54,098 bases of DNA from an uncultured Lachnospiraceae bacterium (GTDB lineage: Bacteria > Bacillota > Clostridia > Lachnospirales > Lachnospiraceae), in NCBI GenBank assembly GCA_900549665.1, contig URPH01000021.1:1-54098 (forward strand), read 5' to 3'. Below the pieces are notes generated by a model. It saw only the letters and a program-made list of their open reading frames with translations, was not told the origin of the DNA and ran no database searches. Numbering within the stretch: the stretch's first letter is position 1; each line of letters starts with the position of its first letter. Both the position numbers and the translations under genes were made by a program. Positions 1 through 7,143 of this stretch are shown here, one piece after another.

Positions 1-64
1 GAAATGTCTGAATTGTCCCTCCACATTCACGCAACAACAAATCTAATTTTTCAAATTGAGTCAT
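1..64 (-). CDS. AbiEi-type antitoxin, N-terminal 21 codons only (runs off the left edge)
   Basis: Reading leftward from the ATG at 64-62 gives MTQFEKLDLLLRECGGTIQT and one more residue before the window ends. A strong ribosome binding site (AAAGGAGG, 79-72) sits at ideal distance. The pattern of a short helix, then GG and a polar stretch, resembles the start of the winged-helix domain of AbiEi-family antitoxins of type IV toxin-antitoxin systems. The assignment rests on only 21 residues. It is strengthened by the large inverted repeat just upstream, since AbiEi proteins are known to repress their own promoters through inverted repeats. The partner AbiEii nucleotidyltransferase toxin would lie to the left, outside the window. 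It could instead be another short winged-helix regulator. Confidence 0.5.
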   Translation of the reverse strand, partial: MTQFEKLDLLLRECGGTIQTF

Positions 65-74
65 ATAGAACCTC

Positions 75-112
75 CTTTCATGCTAATATGATAATACACA
101 TTAGCATGAAAG
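75..112. promoter_or_regulatory. 13-bp perfect inverted repeat, probable autorepressor operator
   Basis: The arms CTTTCATGCTAAT (75-87) and ATTAGCATGAAAG (100-112) are perfect reverse complements separated by 12 bases. The left arm overlaps the ribosome binding site of the minus-strand antitoxin-like gene, so a bound protein would block its expression. Arm length and spacing suit a dimeric or tandem winged-helix repressor. Confidence 0.6.
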
Positions 113-362
113 TAAATATAAGTAATAGCAGTTAAAAAAATTCGCCAGTCTTTCACATAACATCGGATTCCGATATAGACCACATGCACCAGACACTTTT
201 CCGAAACTGGTCTGTATCTTTTTCAACAGTGCATTTTGTCTTTTTATGATCTGGTTTTCCTCTGCTTTCCATGAAACTGTCTGTACCTGTCCATTCTGGA
301 ATTTCTCATCAATTTTTCTTGCATCTGCACCCTCATGGATTGTAGAAATTTCTAATTTTCCC
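101..362 (-). pseudogene. Open reading frame remnant without a start codon
   Basis: A minus-strand frame is open for about 87 codons (GKLEISTIHEGADARKIDEK... ending ...YLYLLSC, stop at 103-101). It has no ATG, GTG or TTG near its beginning. It begins where the broken excisionase gene ends and runs into the operator repeat. I do not recognise the protein. Because neighbouring genes are clearly broken, I read it as a remnant of the same mobile element, but a chance open frame cannot be excluded. Confidence 0.25.
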
Positions 363-540
363 TCCTTTCCAAATCTTTTTGTTCCATCCAGTCCTCAAAT
401 TCATCCCGATGGATTCTAACTCGACTGCCAACTTTTATTACTGTGAACTTTTCTTTATCCGCCCACTTGTTGATCATGCTTCTGCTGACTCCTAAGATTT
501 CCTGTAACTCTTAAACTGTATAACATCTTTTCTCTGACAT
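352..540 (-). pseudogene. Excisionase-type helix-turn-helix gene, broken by an in-frame stop
   Basis: From the ATG at 540 the frame reads MSEKRCYTV, then a TAA stop at codon 10 (513-511), then continues as ELQEILGVSRSMINKWADKE and KVGSRVRIHRDEFEDWMEQK to a natural stop at 354-352 (62 codons in all). This is the MerR-like winged-helix fold of excisionases from Tn916-like and related integrative elements: a YTVxELQEILGVSR recognition helix followed by the IRIHRDEFxxW wing. The stop lies before the DNA-binding helix, so the gene should be inactive. It indicates a decayed integrative element next to the tRNA genes. Confidence 0.75.
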
Positions 541-558
541 TTCTTTATCCTCTTTTCT

Positions 559-798
559 TTGAAATATAAAATCGACTTCGTTGCTCAGAGAAGCAGCGAG
601 AAGTTTTATATTCAGGTCAGCGACAACATTTCCGGGCAGGAAACATTTGAGAGAGAATGCTCTCCTCTGCTTCAGATTCGAGACGCTTATCCGAAAATGA
701 TTATTGCCAGAACCAAACATCCCCAATATAGCTATGAAGGAATCGAAATTCACGATATAGCCGATTGGTTACTACAAGATTATGTTCTGTTTCGCTGA
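559..798 (+). pseudogene. 3' fragment of a DUF4143-family ATP-binding protein gene
   Basis: The 79 codons (KIDFVAQRSSEKFYIQVSDN, then a middle part, ending GIEIHDIADWLLQD) match the extreme C-terminus of AAA/DUF4143 ATPases. In that family a PD-(D/E)XK-like core (IDFVA..., EKFYIQV) is followed by a conserved REC/REF, PK(M/Y)II, GIxIxDIxDWLL tail. The AAA domain and most of DUF4143 are missing; the family is usually about 400 residues. The frame runs straight back into the broken excisionase region with no proper start (559 is TTG without a good ribosome binding site). It is a deletion remnant and probably not expressed. Confidence 0.7.
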
Positions 799-831
799 CA
801 AATTTTGTCTCTGAATTTATAATTCTGCTTG

Positions 832-869
832 AAAAAAGCAGCAATGATCTCATCAATCATTACTGCTTT
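832..869 (-). terminator. Intrinsic terminator after tRNA-Arg
   Basis: On the minus strand AAAGCAGTAATGAT pairs with ATCATTGCTGCTTT (one G-U) around a 7-base loop and is followed by a T run. It lies just downstream of the tRNA and fits as its terminator. Confidence 0.75.
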
Positions 870-876
870 CATAAAC

Positions 877-948
877 TGTTCCCAGGGGGAATCGAACCCT
901 CAACTAGTGCTTAGGAGGCGCTTGTTATATCCATTTAACTATGGGAAC
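877..948 (-). tRNA. tRNA-Arg (anticodon CCU), with two stem mismatches
   Basis: The minus strand folds as a 72-base cloverleaf. The acceptor stem GTTCCCA/TGGGAAC is perfect and the D stem GTTA/TAAC is perfect. The anticodon loop is CTCCTAA, giving anticodon CCU, which decodes AGG. The T loop is TTCGATT. The anticodon stem AGCGC/GCACT and the T stem GAGGG/CCCCC each contain one A-C mismatch. CCA is not encoded. The mismatches suggest relaxed selection or a tRNA brought in by a mobile element. It may still function. Confidence 0.75.
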
Positions 949-962
949 AAATGCCATGGCTT

Positions 963-974
963 TAACCATGGTTA
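963..974. repeat. 12-bp perfect palindrome between the two tRNA-Arg sequences
   Basis: TAACCATGGTTA is self-complementary and sits beside a second short palindrome, GCCATGGC (953-960), in the 29 bases between the cut tRNA half and the intact tRNA. It could be junction debris or a site recognised by a recombinase. Role unknown. Confidence 0.4.
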
Positions 975-977
975 CTT

Positions 978-1017
978 CTTAGGAGGTGGCCGCTCTATCC
1001 AACTGAGCTATAGCGAC
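978..1017 (-). pseudogene. 5' half of a tRNA-Arg(CCU) gene, cut at the anticodon loop
   Basis: On the minus strand GTCGCTATAGCTCAGTTGG and the following GATAGAGC form a good acceptor 5' strand and D arm. GCCAC and the loop CTCCTAA follow. After CCTCCTAAG the sequence departs: no GTGGC, no T arm and no acceptor 3' strand follow. The break point shares CCTCCTAAG (9 bases) with the neighbouring complete tRNA-Arg(CCU). This is the signature of integration or recombination at a tRNA anticodon loop, with the 3' half lost or moved outside the window. Confidence 0.7.
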
Positions 1018-1137
1018 GCACAACCATTTATGATTATAACCCGACAAAAGTCGAACTGCAATCCCCTATTCAATTTTCTTATCTCAAACATTCGAAATTC
1101 GCTGATTTACTGCGTAAATCGCTACTTTCTCATGTAT

Positions 1138-2019
1138 TTATGCCGGAAAATGAATCATACCCTGCAGCCAGATGTTTCCCTTAAATCTCCTGCCGACGGC
1201 CGGCTCTCCAAACAGATCCAGACTATTGATACACACATCAAAGATCAGATCATTGCAGCTTAAGGTCATCTGCCATACCTTTTCATTGGTAATCTTATTT
1301 TTGACACAGTTTACATCCAGAATCTCGCCCAAAATGGCATACTGATCGCACTCGACACCATATGGCATAAAATAATTGTCAACCAGACTTAAAATATCCT
1401 GCTTGATGATCATTTTTGTAATATTGCTGTATGTATCCATATCATCCAAAGTCAGGCTTTCAATGGCATCTTCATCTCCATTTCTGGCTTTCATGATCAT
1501 TTTATGACGATTGTGAGCCATTTTTCTGGTCTTTTTTAAATCGCTTTCGTCTTTTTCGATGGGGAGCAGGATTGTTCCCGAAAGCGATAATCCGGCAAGG
1601 GTCAGAGCCGTTCCCTTCATAGGAAGCTGTCCTCCGACCTTTCTTTTTATATATCCAACAACATTCTGCAGATAATAGATAAGAGATACTCCTATTCTGA
1701 CATCATCACAGATACCGGCGTAGGATTCCTTTTCTGCATGCCTTTCCACGGAATTGTCAGCATAAGAACTGATCTGACTTCCTCTGAAAAAGGGTATTGA
1801 ATAATCCGGTAAAAACTGGTTTTCCTCATCATATTCGCCTCTAACACTAATTCCGATATTTTCTCCGCAAAATAAATTATATTCCGCGAAAATAATATCA
1901 TCATTAAGTGTAGTATACAGTTTTTCATCTGCATCCTTTACTGCAGCTGCGATTAAGTTATTTAGTTCTTTTTTGCTTTTGCATTTGCTAAACCCGACCG
2001 CTCTTAAAAATGTATGCAA
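1138..2019 (-). CDS. DUF3881 family protein, function unknown
   Basis: This 293-residue protein starts MHTFLRAVGFSK, the typical beginning of DUF3881 proteins found in Lachnospiraceae and relatives. No signal peptide, membrane span or catalytic motif stands out. A central basic stretch (DLKKTRKMAHNRHKMIMKAR, about residues 160-180) and an acidic DDMDTYSNITKMI segment follow a weakly hydrophobic region. The gene begins 14 bases after serS on the same strand, so the two are probably cotranscribed. The C-terminal part (EILDVNCVKNKITNEKVWQM) looks like a compact beta domain. The family has no established role that I can name. Confidence 0.7.
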   Translation of the reverse strand: MHTFLRAVGFSKCKSKKELNNLIAAAVKDADEKLYTTLNDDIIFAEYNLFCGENIGISVRGEYDEENQFLPDYSIPFFRGSQISSYADNSVERHAEKESYAGICDDVRIGVSLIYYLQNVVGYIKRKVGGQLPMKGTALTLAGLSLSGTILLPIEKDESDLKKTRKMAHNRHKMIMKARNGDEDAIESLTLDDMDTYSNITKMIIKQDILSLVDNYFMPYGVECDQYAILGEILDVNCVKNKITNEKVWQMTLSCNDLIFDVCINSLDLFGEPAVGRRFKGNIWLQGMIHFPA

Positions 2020-2033
2020 AACAATACCTCACC

Positions 2034-3326
2034 TTAATCATGCTTGGGTGTGAGCTGTGTCATTCCTCCCATATAAGGACGAAGTACTTCCGGAATTGCT
2101 ACAGAACCGTCAGCTCTTAAGTTGTTTTCCAAAAATGCGATCAACATTCTCGGAGGTGCTACTACTGTATTATTTAAAGTATGGGCAAAATATTTCTGTC
2201 CGTCTTCACCTTTTACCCTGATTTTCAGTCTGCGTGCCTGTGCATCACCTAAGTTAGAACAGCTGCCGACCTCAAAATATTTTTTCTGTCTCGGTGACCA
2301 TGCCTCTACATCAAATGATTTAACCTTAAGATCAGCCAGGTCTCCGGAACAGCATTCCAGTGTACGAACCGGAATATCCATGGAACGGAATAAATCTACG
2401 GTATTCTGCCATAATTTATCAAACCACATAGCGGAATCTTCCGGTTTGCAGACAACGATCATTTCCTGTTTTTCAAACTGATGAATACGGTAAACACCAC
2501 GTTCCTCAATACCATGGGCACCTTTTTCCTTACGGAAACAGGGTGAATAGCTTGTCAATGTCTTCGGAAGCTCTTCTTCCGGAACAATCGTATCAATAAA
2601 TTTACCGATCATGGAATGTTCACTGGTACCAATTAAGAAAAGATCTTCACCTTCGATTTTGTACATCATGGCATCCATTTCATCAAAACTCATAACACCG
2701 GTAACAACATTGCTGCGGATCATAAAAGGAGGTACACAGTAAGTAAATCCTCTGTTGATCATGAAATCTCTTGCATAAGAAATAACAGCTGAATGCAGTC
2801 TCGCAATATCTCCCATTAAATAATAGAAACCATTACCCGCAACTTTTCCGGCTGATTCCAGATCAATTCCATCAAAACGATCCATGATATCGGTATGATA
2901 AGGAATTTCAAAATCCGGAACGACCGGTTCTCCATATTTTGTAACCTCTACATTTTCACTGTCATCTTTACCGATTGGTACGGAAGGATCAATGATATTG
3001 GGAATGACCATCATGATCTTTAAAATCTTTTCATCCAGTTCTTTTTCCTGCTCTTCCAGTTCGGAAAGTCTTGCAGCAAAAGCAGCAACTTCTTTTTTTA
3101 CTTCTTCTGCTTCTTCCTTTTTACCCTGTGCCATTAAGGCACCGATCTGTTTGGAAATTTTATTTCTGTTAGCTCTCAGGCTGTCTGCCTCCTGCTGACA
3201 TTCTCTCTTTTTGGAATCCAGTTCGATTACCTCATCTACCATGGGGATTTTTTTATCCTGAAATTTATTTTTGATATTCTGTTTTACGATTTCAGGGTTT
3301 TCTCTTAAAAATTTAATGTCTAACAT
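2034..3326 (-). CDS. serS: Seryl-tRNA synthetase
   Basis: This 430-residue class II aminoacyl-tRNA synthetase charges tRNA-Ser (and tRNA-Sec where present) in the cytoplasm. Residues about 25-105 form the two-helix tRNA-binding arm (heptad-rich, KKEEAEEVKKEVAAFAARLS). The class II core follows, with the TSEHSMIG serine-pocket region, motif 2 (SPCFRKEKGAHG) and a motif 3 region reading NNTVVAPPRMLIAFLENN. That variant differs from the textbook GxGLAxGR but I believe it is common in this clade. The ATG has a strong AGGAGGA site. No T-box leader is visible; the upstream 147 bases are A/T-rich with a possible TATAAT at 3375-3370 on the minus strand. Confidence 0.97.
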   Translation of the reverse strand: MLDIKFLRENPEIVKQNIKNKFQDKKIPMVDEVIELDSKKRECQQEADSLRANRNKISKQIGALMAQGKKEEAEEVKKEVAAFAARLSELEEQEKELDEKILKIMMVIPNIIDPSVPIGKDDSENVEVTKYGEPVVPDFEIPYHTDIMDRFDGIDLESAGKVAGNGFYYLMGDIARLHSAVISYARDFMINRGFTYCVPPFMIRSNVVTGVMSFDEMDAMMYKIEGEDLFLIGTSEHSMIGKFIDTIVPEEELPKTLTSYSPCFRKEKGAHGIEERGVYRIHQFEKQEMIVVCKPEDSAMWFDKLWQNTVDLFRSMDIPVRTLECCSGDLADLKVKSFDVEAWSPRQKKYFEVGSCSNLGDAQARRLKIRVKGEDGQKYFAHTLNNTVVAPPRMLIAFLENNLRADGSVAIPEVLRPYMGGMTQLTPKHD

Positions 3327-3473
3327 GTGTATGTCCTCCTAGATGTATGGATATTATCCATTTTCTTTCATTATAATTATTTCATGTTTTATTTTCTGAC
3401 AGCTTTTTTATTTTTTGCCATCTTTTCTTGTCATTTTTTTAATCTTTTATTTTCTATTTTTTATTTTTCTATT

Positions 3474-3989
3474 TTACTCAGTTTCTTTCATTGCTATCTT
3501 GATAGCCTGTGTCTCTTCATCACCAAGGGCAATATCACATTCGCCATTTTCAATAACTTTTGTATAGCAATAACTTCCTTCACTGCTGTGGACTGAATTG
3601 ATGACAAATCCATTATCTCCTTCATCAAGCAAAGCAAGTGCAAAACTAAGCTGTCCACCCATCTGGTTAAATGCATCATATTTTACAATACCGAGCTTTT
3701 GATAGGTTGTTCTCAATCTTCTGTAAATCGATCGGATTTCCTTCTTATTTTCAGTTGCCGAGTTTTTCAAAAATTCAATATCTGAAAACAAATCCGTGAT
3801 TTCTTTTTCCATGCTCTGTGCATCCTTGCCCAGCATAAATGCTTCATATTTTTTCTTCCACTTTTTTAGTTTAACCAGTGAAATGATATTTAGCACAAAT
3901 AAAATAATGATAAGGACTATAAATGCAATTAAAAAATAAGTAATATCCAGCCATCCAAGGCCGATCTGGTCTAATAGTGCGCTATTCAT
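3474..3989 (-). CDS. DUF4446 family membrane-anchored protein
   Basis: I start this 171-residue protein at the ATG at 3989 (MNSALLDQIGLG), which has TTGGAGG seven bases upstream, rather than at a more distant ATG. One transmembrane segment lies near residues 17-38 (YFLIAFIVLIIILFVLNIIS). A charged coiled coil follows (KKWKKKYEAFMLGKDAQSME). The conserved C-terminal domain contains the DAFNQMGGQLSFALALLDEG and GFVINSVHSSEGSYCY motifs of DUF4446. The protein is regularly found beside parA/parB near origins in Clostridia, but its function is unknown. Confidence 0.75.
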   Translation of the reverse strand: MNSALLDQIGLGWLDITYFLIAFIVLIIILFVLNIISLVKLKKWKKKYEAFMLGKDAQSMEKEITDLFSDIEFLKNSATENKKEIRSIYRRLRTTYQKLGIVKYDAFNQMGGQLSFALALLDEGDNGFVINSVHSSEGSYCYTKVIENGECDIALGDEETQAIKIAMKETE

Positions 3990-4069
3990 ATATTCCTCCA
4001 AGGTAAAATTATTACAGTATCTGAGAAACAAAAAATTGTTCTGATCTCAACATTATGGATTTCTTCCAT

Positions 4070-4957
4070 TTATTTGAGCAGATCCAAAATACGATCCAGA
4101 TCATCACTGGAATAAAAATCGATTTCAATTTTACCGGATCCATCTTCTTTTGCTGTTACAGAAACCTTGGTTCCAAATGACTGTTTGAGCTTTTCTTCAA
4201 TATCCTGATAAATAAACTCATTTTTAATTTGTTTTGCAGCCTTTTTTTCTTTTTTAGGCTTATTCAGATCTTTTACAAGCTTTTCAATATCACGGACACT
4301 TAATTTTTCATCCACAACTTTTTTGGCAATCTCAATCTGTTTTTCTGTATCTTCGATTGTGATCAATGCCCTGGCATGTCCGGTTGTAATCTTTTCATCA
4401 ATGATCATCTGCTGTACTTCATCAGCTAATTTCAGCAGTCGCATCGAGTTTGTTACTGCAGTTCTGCTTTTTGAAACTCGTTCCGCTACTTCTTCCTGTT
4501 TTAAATTAAATTCAGTAAGCAGACGCTTATATGCCAAAGCTTCTTCAATTGGATTTAAGTTTTCTCTCTGAATATTCTCGATTAAAGAAATTTCCACAAT
4601 TTCCTGCTCTGTAAAGTTTTTGATTATGACAGGAATTTCTTTTAATCCGGCTATTTTAGCGGCTCTCCATCTTCTCTCACCAGCGATGATCTCATAATGG
4701 TCTTTACGATCCTGTACAATGATCGGTGAAATAATACCATATTGTTTGATGGAATCTGCCAGCTCATTCAAAGCAGCTTCATCAAATTTATGACGAGGCT
4801 GATCTCTGTTCGGCTCAACCATAGTTATTTTAACCATTTTATCCGGCTTTTCTTCTGCTGCCGGTGCACTGTTAATTCCAATTTTTGTTTTTCCTTCTGT
4901 ACTTCCAACCGGAATCAACGAATCTAATCCTTTTCCAAGTCCCCTGGATTTCGCCAT
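4070..4957 (-). CDS. parB: Chromosome partitioning protein ParB (Spo0J)
   Basis: This 295-residue ParB binds parS sites near oriC and, using CTP, slides and spreads to build the partition complex that loads SMC and regulates ParA. Visible features are the N-terminal GLGKGLDSLIP peptide (6-16), the CTP-binding motifs GERRWRAA (93-100) and ENIQRENLNPIEEA (127-140), a helix-turn-helix (about 150-175, VAERVSKSRTAVTNSMRLL), and a C-terminal dimerisation domain after a Lys-rich linker. It lies 2 bases after parA in the same operon. Matching parS sites occur at 6263-6278 and 6323-6338. No separate noc paralogue is seen at its usual place next to rsmG. Confidence 0.95.
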   Translation of the reverse strand: MAKSRGLGKGLDSLIPVGSTEGKTKIGINSAPAAEEKPDKMVKITMVEPNRDQPRHKFDEAALNELADSIKQYGIISPIIVQDRKDHYEIIAGERRWRAAKIAGLKEIPVIIKNFTEQEIVEISLIENIQRENLNPIEEALAYKRLLTEFNLKQEEVAERVSKSRTAVTNSMRLLKLADEVQQMIIDEKITTGHARALITIEDTEKQIEIAKKVVDEKLSVRDIEKLVKDLNKPKKEKKAAKQIKNEFIYQDIEEKLKQSFGTKVSVTAKEDGSGKIEIDFYSSDDLDRILDLLK

Positions 4958-4959
4958 TT

Positions 4960-5727
4960 TTACACACCTTTCCTATTCATGATTTCTTTTGCCAATGCAC
5001 GATAGCTTTCAGCACCTGTTGATTTTGGATCATACATGGTAATTGGCATACCATGACTGGGAGCTTCAGCTAATCTGATTGTTCTGGGAATAATTGTTTC
5101 ACATATATTTTCATCCAGATTACTCTTTACATTTTCCACAACCTGGCTGGAAAGATTTGTTCTGGAATCATACATGGTAAAGACTACACCTTCCATTTCC
5201 AACTCCGGATTTAATCTTTCTTTTATCAAATTTACAGAATGTATCAACTGACTCAGTCCTTCCAATGCATAAAATTCGCACTGAATCGGAACCAAAACCG
5301 AATTGGCAGCTGTTAATGCATTGATTGTCAGCATATTTAATGACGGAGGACAATCAATAATGATGAAATCATAATTATCCTTGATCCAGTCGATTTCTGT
5401 TTTTAAAATAAACTCTTTATTATCAATACCGATCAATTCAATCTCTGCTGCTGCAAGATTAACGTTTGATGGCAATACAGAAACATTTTTTATTGCTTCC
5501 TTTATAATACAGTCACCAATTGAGCATTCTCCTAAAATCAGCTCATATATGGTATTTTCCAAAAAATTCTTATCAATTCCAAATCCACTGGTTGTATTTC
5601 CCTGTGGATCTGAATCAATTACCAATACTTTTTTTCCAAATTCAGCCAGACAAGCGGCTAAATTGATGGATGTTGTGGACTTTCCTACTCCACCTTTTTG
5701 GTTTGCAACTGCAATGATTCTACTCAT
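4960..5727 (-). CDS. parA: Chromosome partitioning ATPase ParA (Soj)
   Basis: This 255-residue Walker-type ATPase drives origin segregation with ParB and, in Bacillus, modulates DnaA. The deviant Walker A motif KGGVGKSTT (11-19) has the signature lysine. Walker A-prime DSDPQGNTT and Walker B FIIIDCPPSL follow. The length is typical for Soj without an N-terminal DNA-binding domain. The start has AAGGAAGG upstream. It is the first gene of parA-parB; the 657 bases upstream hold the parS sites and the long inverted-repeat element. Confidence 0.96.
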   Translation of the reverse strand: MSRIIAVANQKGGVGKSTTSINLAACLAEFGKKVLVIDSDPQGNTTSGFGIDKNFLENTIYELILGECSIGDCIIKEAIKNVSVLPSNVNLAAAEIELIGIDNKEFILKTEIDWIKDNYDFIIIDCPPSLNMLTINALTAANSVLVPIQCEFYALEGLSQLIHSVNLIKERLNPELEMEGVVFTMYDSRTNLSSQVVENVKSNLDENICETIIPRTIRLAEAPSHGMPITMYDPKSTGAESYRALAKEIMNRKGV

Positions 5728-5840
5728 TTTATACCTTCCTTTCGGTTTATCGTACCGACATTCATCTCTCTCATACTCCTAAACGATTATAGCACTATTT
5801 ATACATTCAATCTAGATGGATTTTTAATTTTGGTATTTAT

Positions 5841-6046
5841 GGTATTAGAATGTGTTTTTTAATTGTGGAATTTTTGTGCCTGGTAAGAGTAAATGTCGTT
5901 ATCTACTCTTCTACTACCGGTAAAGGCACAAAAAATAAAACGCGCCTTCGGCTTGAACGGTTATTTTTTGTGCCAGTCTTTTGTTTTTGGCGGCATTAAC
6001 TCTTACACGGCTCGAAATAAACGATTGAAAAACACATTCTAATACC
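5841..6046. repeat. 206-bp inverted-repeat element with nested alternative hairpins
   Basis: Perfect 19-bp terminal inverted repeats, GGTATTAGAATGTGTTTTT (5841-5859) and its complement (6028-6046), bound the element. Inside, GGCACAAAAAATAA (5925-5938) can pair perfectly with TTATTTTTTGTGCC (5961-5974), or over 10 bp with TTTTTGTGCC (5871-5880). A near-complementary pair, GTAAGAGTAAATGTCG (5884-5899) and CGGCATTAACTCTTAC (5991-6006), has two mismatches. AAGAGTA/TACTCTT forms a further local stem. The layout resembles a MITE-like element or a structured RNA with mutually exclusive hairpins. No target-site duplication is obvious and no protein is encoded. Confidence 0.6.
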
Positions 6047-6262
6047 TTGCGAACACTGAAATTTACTTTAAATATTTGTGAATAAGATAAGTATTTTTTT
6101 ATTTCTATAATGTTTTAAAAAATCAAGGTTATAAGGATTATAAAGGTCATAAGATAGATATAAAATTAGTAAATATTCACAATTTATCAGATATTATATA
6201 AATGTTTCACAAAATTGTTTTTTTGATGTTTCACGGGATTACTCACAATATTTTGTGGTCAA

Positions 6263-6278
6263 TGTTTCACGTGAAACA
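6263..6278. promoter_or_regulatory. parS site, perfect match
   Basis: TGTTTCACGTGAAACA matches the 16-bp Firmicute parS consensus at every base. It lies upstream of parA, close to the origin. Half-site copies TGTTTCAC occur nearby at 6203-6210 and 6227-6234. Confidence 0.95.
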
Positions 6279-6310
6279 CGAAATGATGTTTTTAGTCTAA
6301 TTTGGATGCA

Positions 6311-6347
6311 TAAATAAAAAAATGTTTCACGTGAAACGTGAAACATT
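6311..6347 (-). terminator. Terminator of the mnmE-mnmG-rsmG operon, built from parS sequence
   Basis: On the minus strand AATGTTTCACG and CGTGAAACATT pair perfectly (11 bp) around the loop TTTCA and run directly into a T-rich tail. It lies 38 bases after the rsmG stop. The stem is made from the parS half-sites. Confidence 0.75.
6323..6338. promoter_or_regulatory. parS site, 15 of 16 bases, inside a terminator hairpin
   Basis: TGTTTCACGTGAAACG differs from consensus only at the last base. It shares its left half with a second downstream GTGAAACA, so the same DNA forms an 11-bp hairpin that ends the rsmG operon. Confidence 0.85.
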
Positions 6348-6384
6348 ATGTTTTGTTATTTTTACTAAATTTATGGCTGATATA

Positions 6385-7131
6385 TTATAAGGGATTTTTG
6401 GATGGCATTCCTGCTTTGCGGGGATATTTGCCGGATATAGTCTGTTTTTTCTTTATGATTACAAGGTTGCGATATAAATCTGAATTTGGAAGGTTGAATT
6501 CTATCTGATCTACTAATTTGCTATTTAAGGTATTTAAAGCATTTTCTGCATATACCAGTTCTTCCGAAATTTTTTCAGACTTAAATGGAATAAATAATCC
6601 ATTGTTTTTAACAAAAGGAATACAATATTCAGAAAGTGTACTCATATTTGCTACTGCCCTACTCACTGCTATATCATATTGTTCACGATATTCTTTGTTT
6701 CTGGCAAAGTCCTCTGCTCTTCCATGAATTGCCTGAATATTTTTCAATTCAAGCTTTTCTATAACTGCATTTAGAAACTGTACTCTTTTATTTAAGGAAT
6801 CTAATAATGTAATCTTTAAATTTGGAAAAGCTATCTTGAGTGGTATTCCGGGAAATCCGGCTCCGGTTCCAATATCAATAATGGAAAGTGTATCGGATAA
6901 GATATTTTTACCTGTTCCTTCTATTATAATATCTTTTGCTTTTATAAAAGAAAGGCTGTCAACAAAATGTTTTTTCAATACTTCATCAAATTCTGTGATA
7001 GCAGTCAAATTCATAACCGCATTCCACTCAATCAACAAATCATAATAATCTACAAACTGTTGAATTGCTTCATCTGATAATTCTATATGTAGTTGCTTTA
7101 AATCATTTGCAAAACTATCCAAATTTTTCAC
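6385..7131 (-). CDS. rsmG: 16S rRNA (guanine-527-N7)-methyltransferase RsmG
   Basis: This 248-residue SAM-dependent methyltransferase (GidB) modifies G527 (E. coli numbering) of 16S rRNA; loss gives low-level streptomycin resistance in other species. The Rossmann motif IIDIGTGAGFPGIPLKI (about 84-100), the LLDSLNKRVQFL acidic loop and AVSRAVANMSTLSEYC are family signatures. The start is GTG at 7131-7129 with AAGGAAAG upstream, and that GTG lies within a parS-like palindrome (7124-7139). It is the last gene of mnmE-mnmG-rsmG and follows mnmG by 12 bases. The lysine-rich tail (KKKQTISGKYPRKAGMPSKN) is the usual RsmG C-terminus. Confidence 0.95.
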   Translation of the reverse strand: MKNLDSFANDLKQLHIELSDEAIQQFVDYYDLLIEWNAVMNLTAITEFDEVLKKHFVDSLSFIKAKDIIIEGTGKNILSDTLSIIDIGTGAGFPGIPLKIAFPNLKITLLDSLNKRVQFLNAVIEKLELKNIQAIHGRAEDFARNKEYREQYDIAVSRAVANMSTLSEYCIPFVKNNGLFIPFKSEKISEELVYAENALNTLNSKLVDQIEFNLPNSDLYRNLVIIKKKQTISGKYPRKAGMPSKNPL

Positions 7132-7139
7132 GTGAAACT
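7124..7139. promoter_or_regulatory. parS-like palindrome over the rsmG start codon
   Basis: TTTTTCACGTGAAACT matches parS at 14 of 16 bases, keeping the central TTTCACGTGAAAC. The rsmG GTG start codon is the GTG of this core, and the palindrome abuts the ribosome binding site. ParB binding here is an inference. Confidence 0.6.
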
Positions 7140-7143
7140 TTCC

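Noticed and set aside
1027..1060. T-arm-like sequence upstream of the half tRNA suggesting a third tRNA
   Set aside because: No acceptor, D or anticodon arm can be built around it; the CGAC/GTCG stem is too short to support a tRNA call.
829..1263. Plus-strand open frame of 144 codons across the tRNA genes
   Set aside because: It runs through two tRNA sequences and antisense to the end of the DUF3881 gene, has no ribosome binding site, and shows no protein-like pattern.
3327..3473. T-box leader for serS
   Set aside because: The upstream region is A/T-rich and too short, with no T-box sequence or antiterminator stem.
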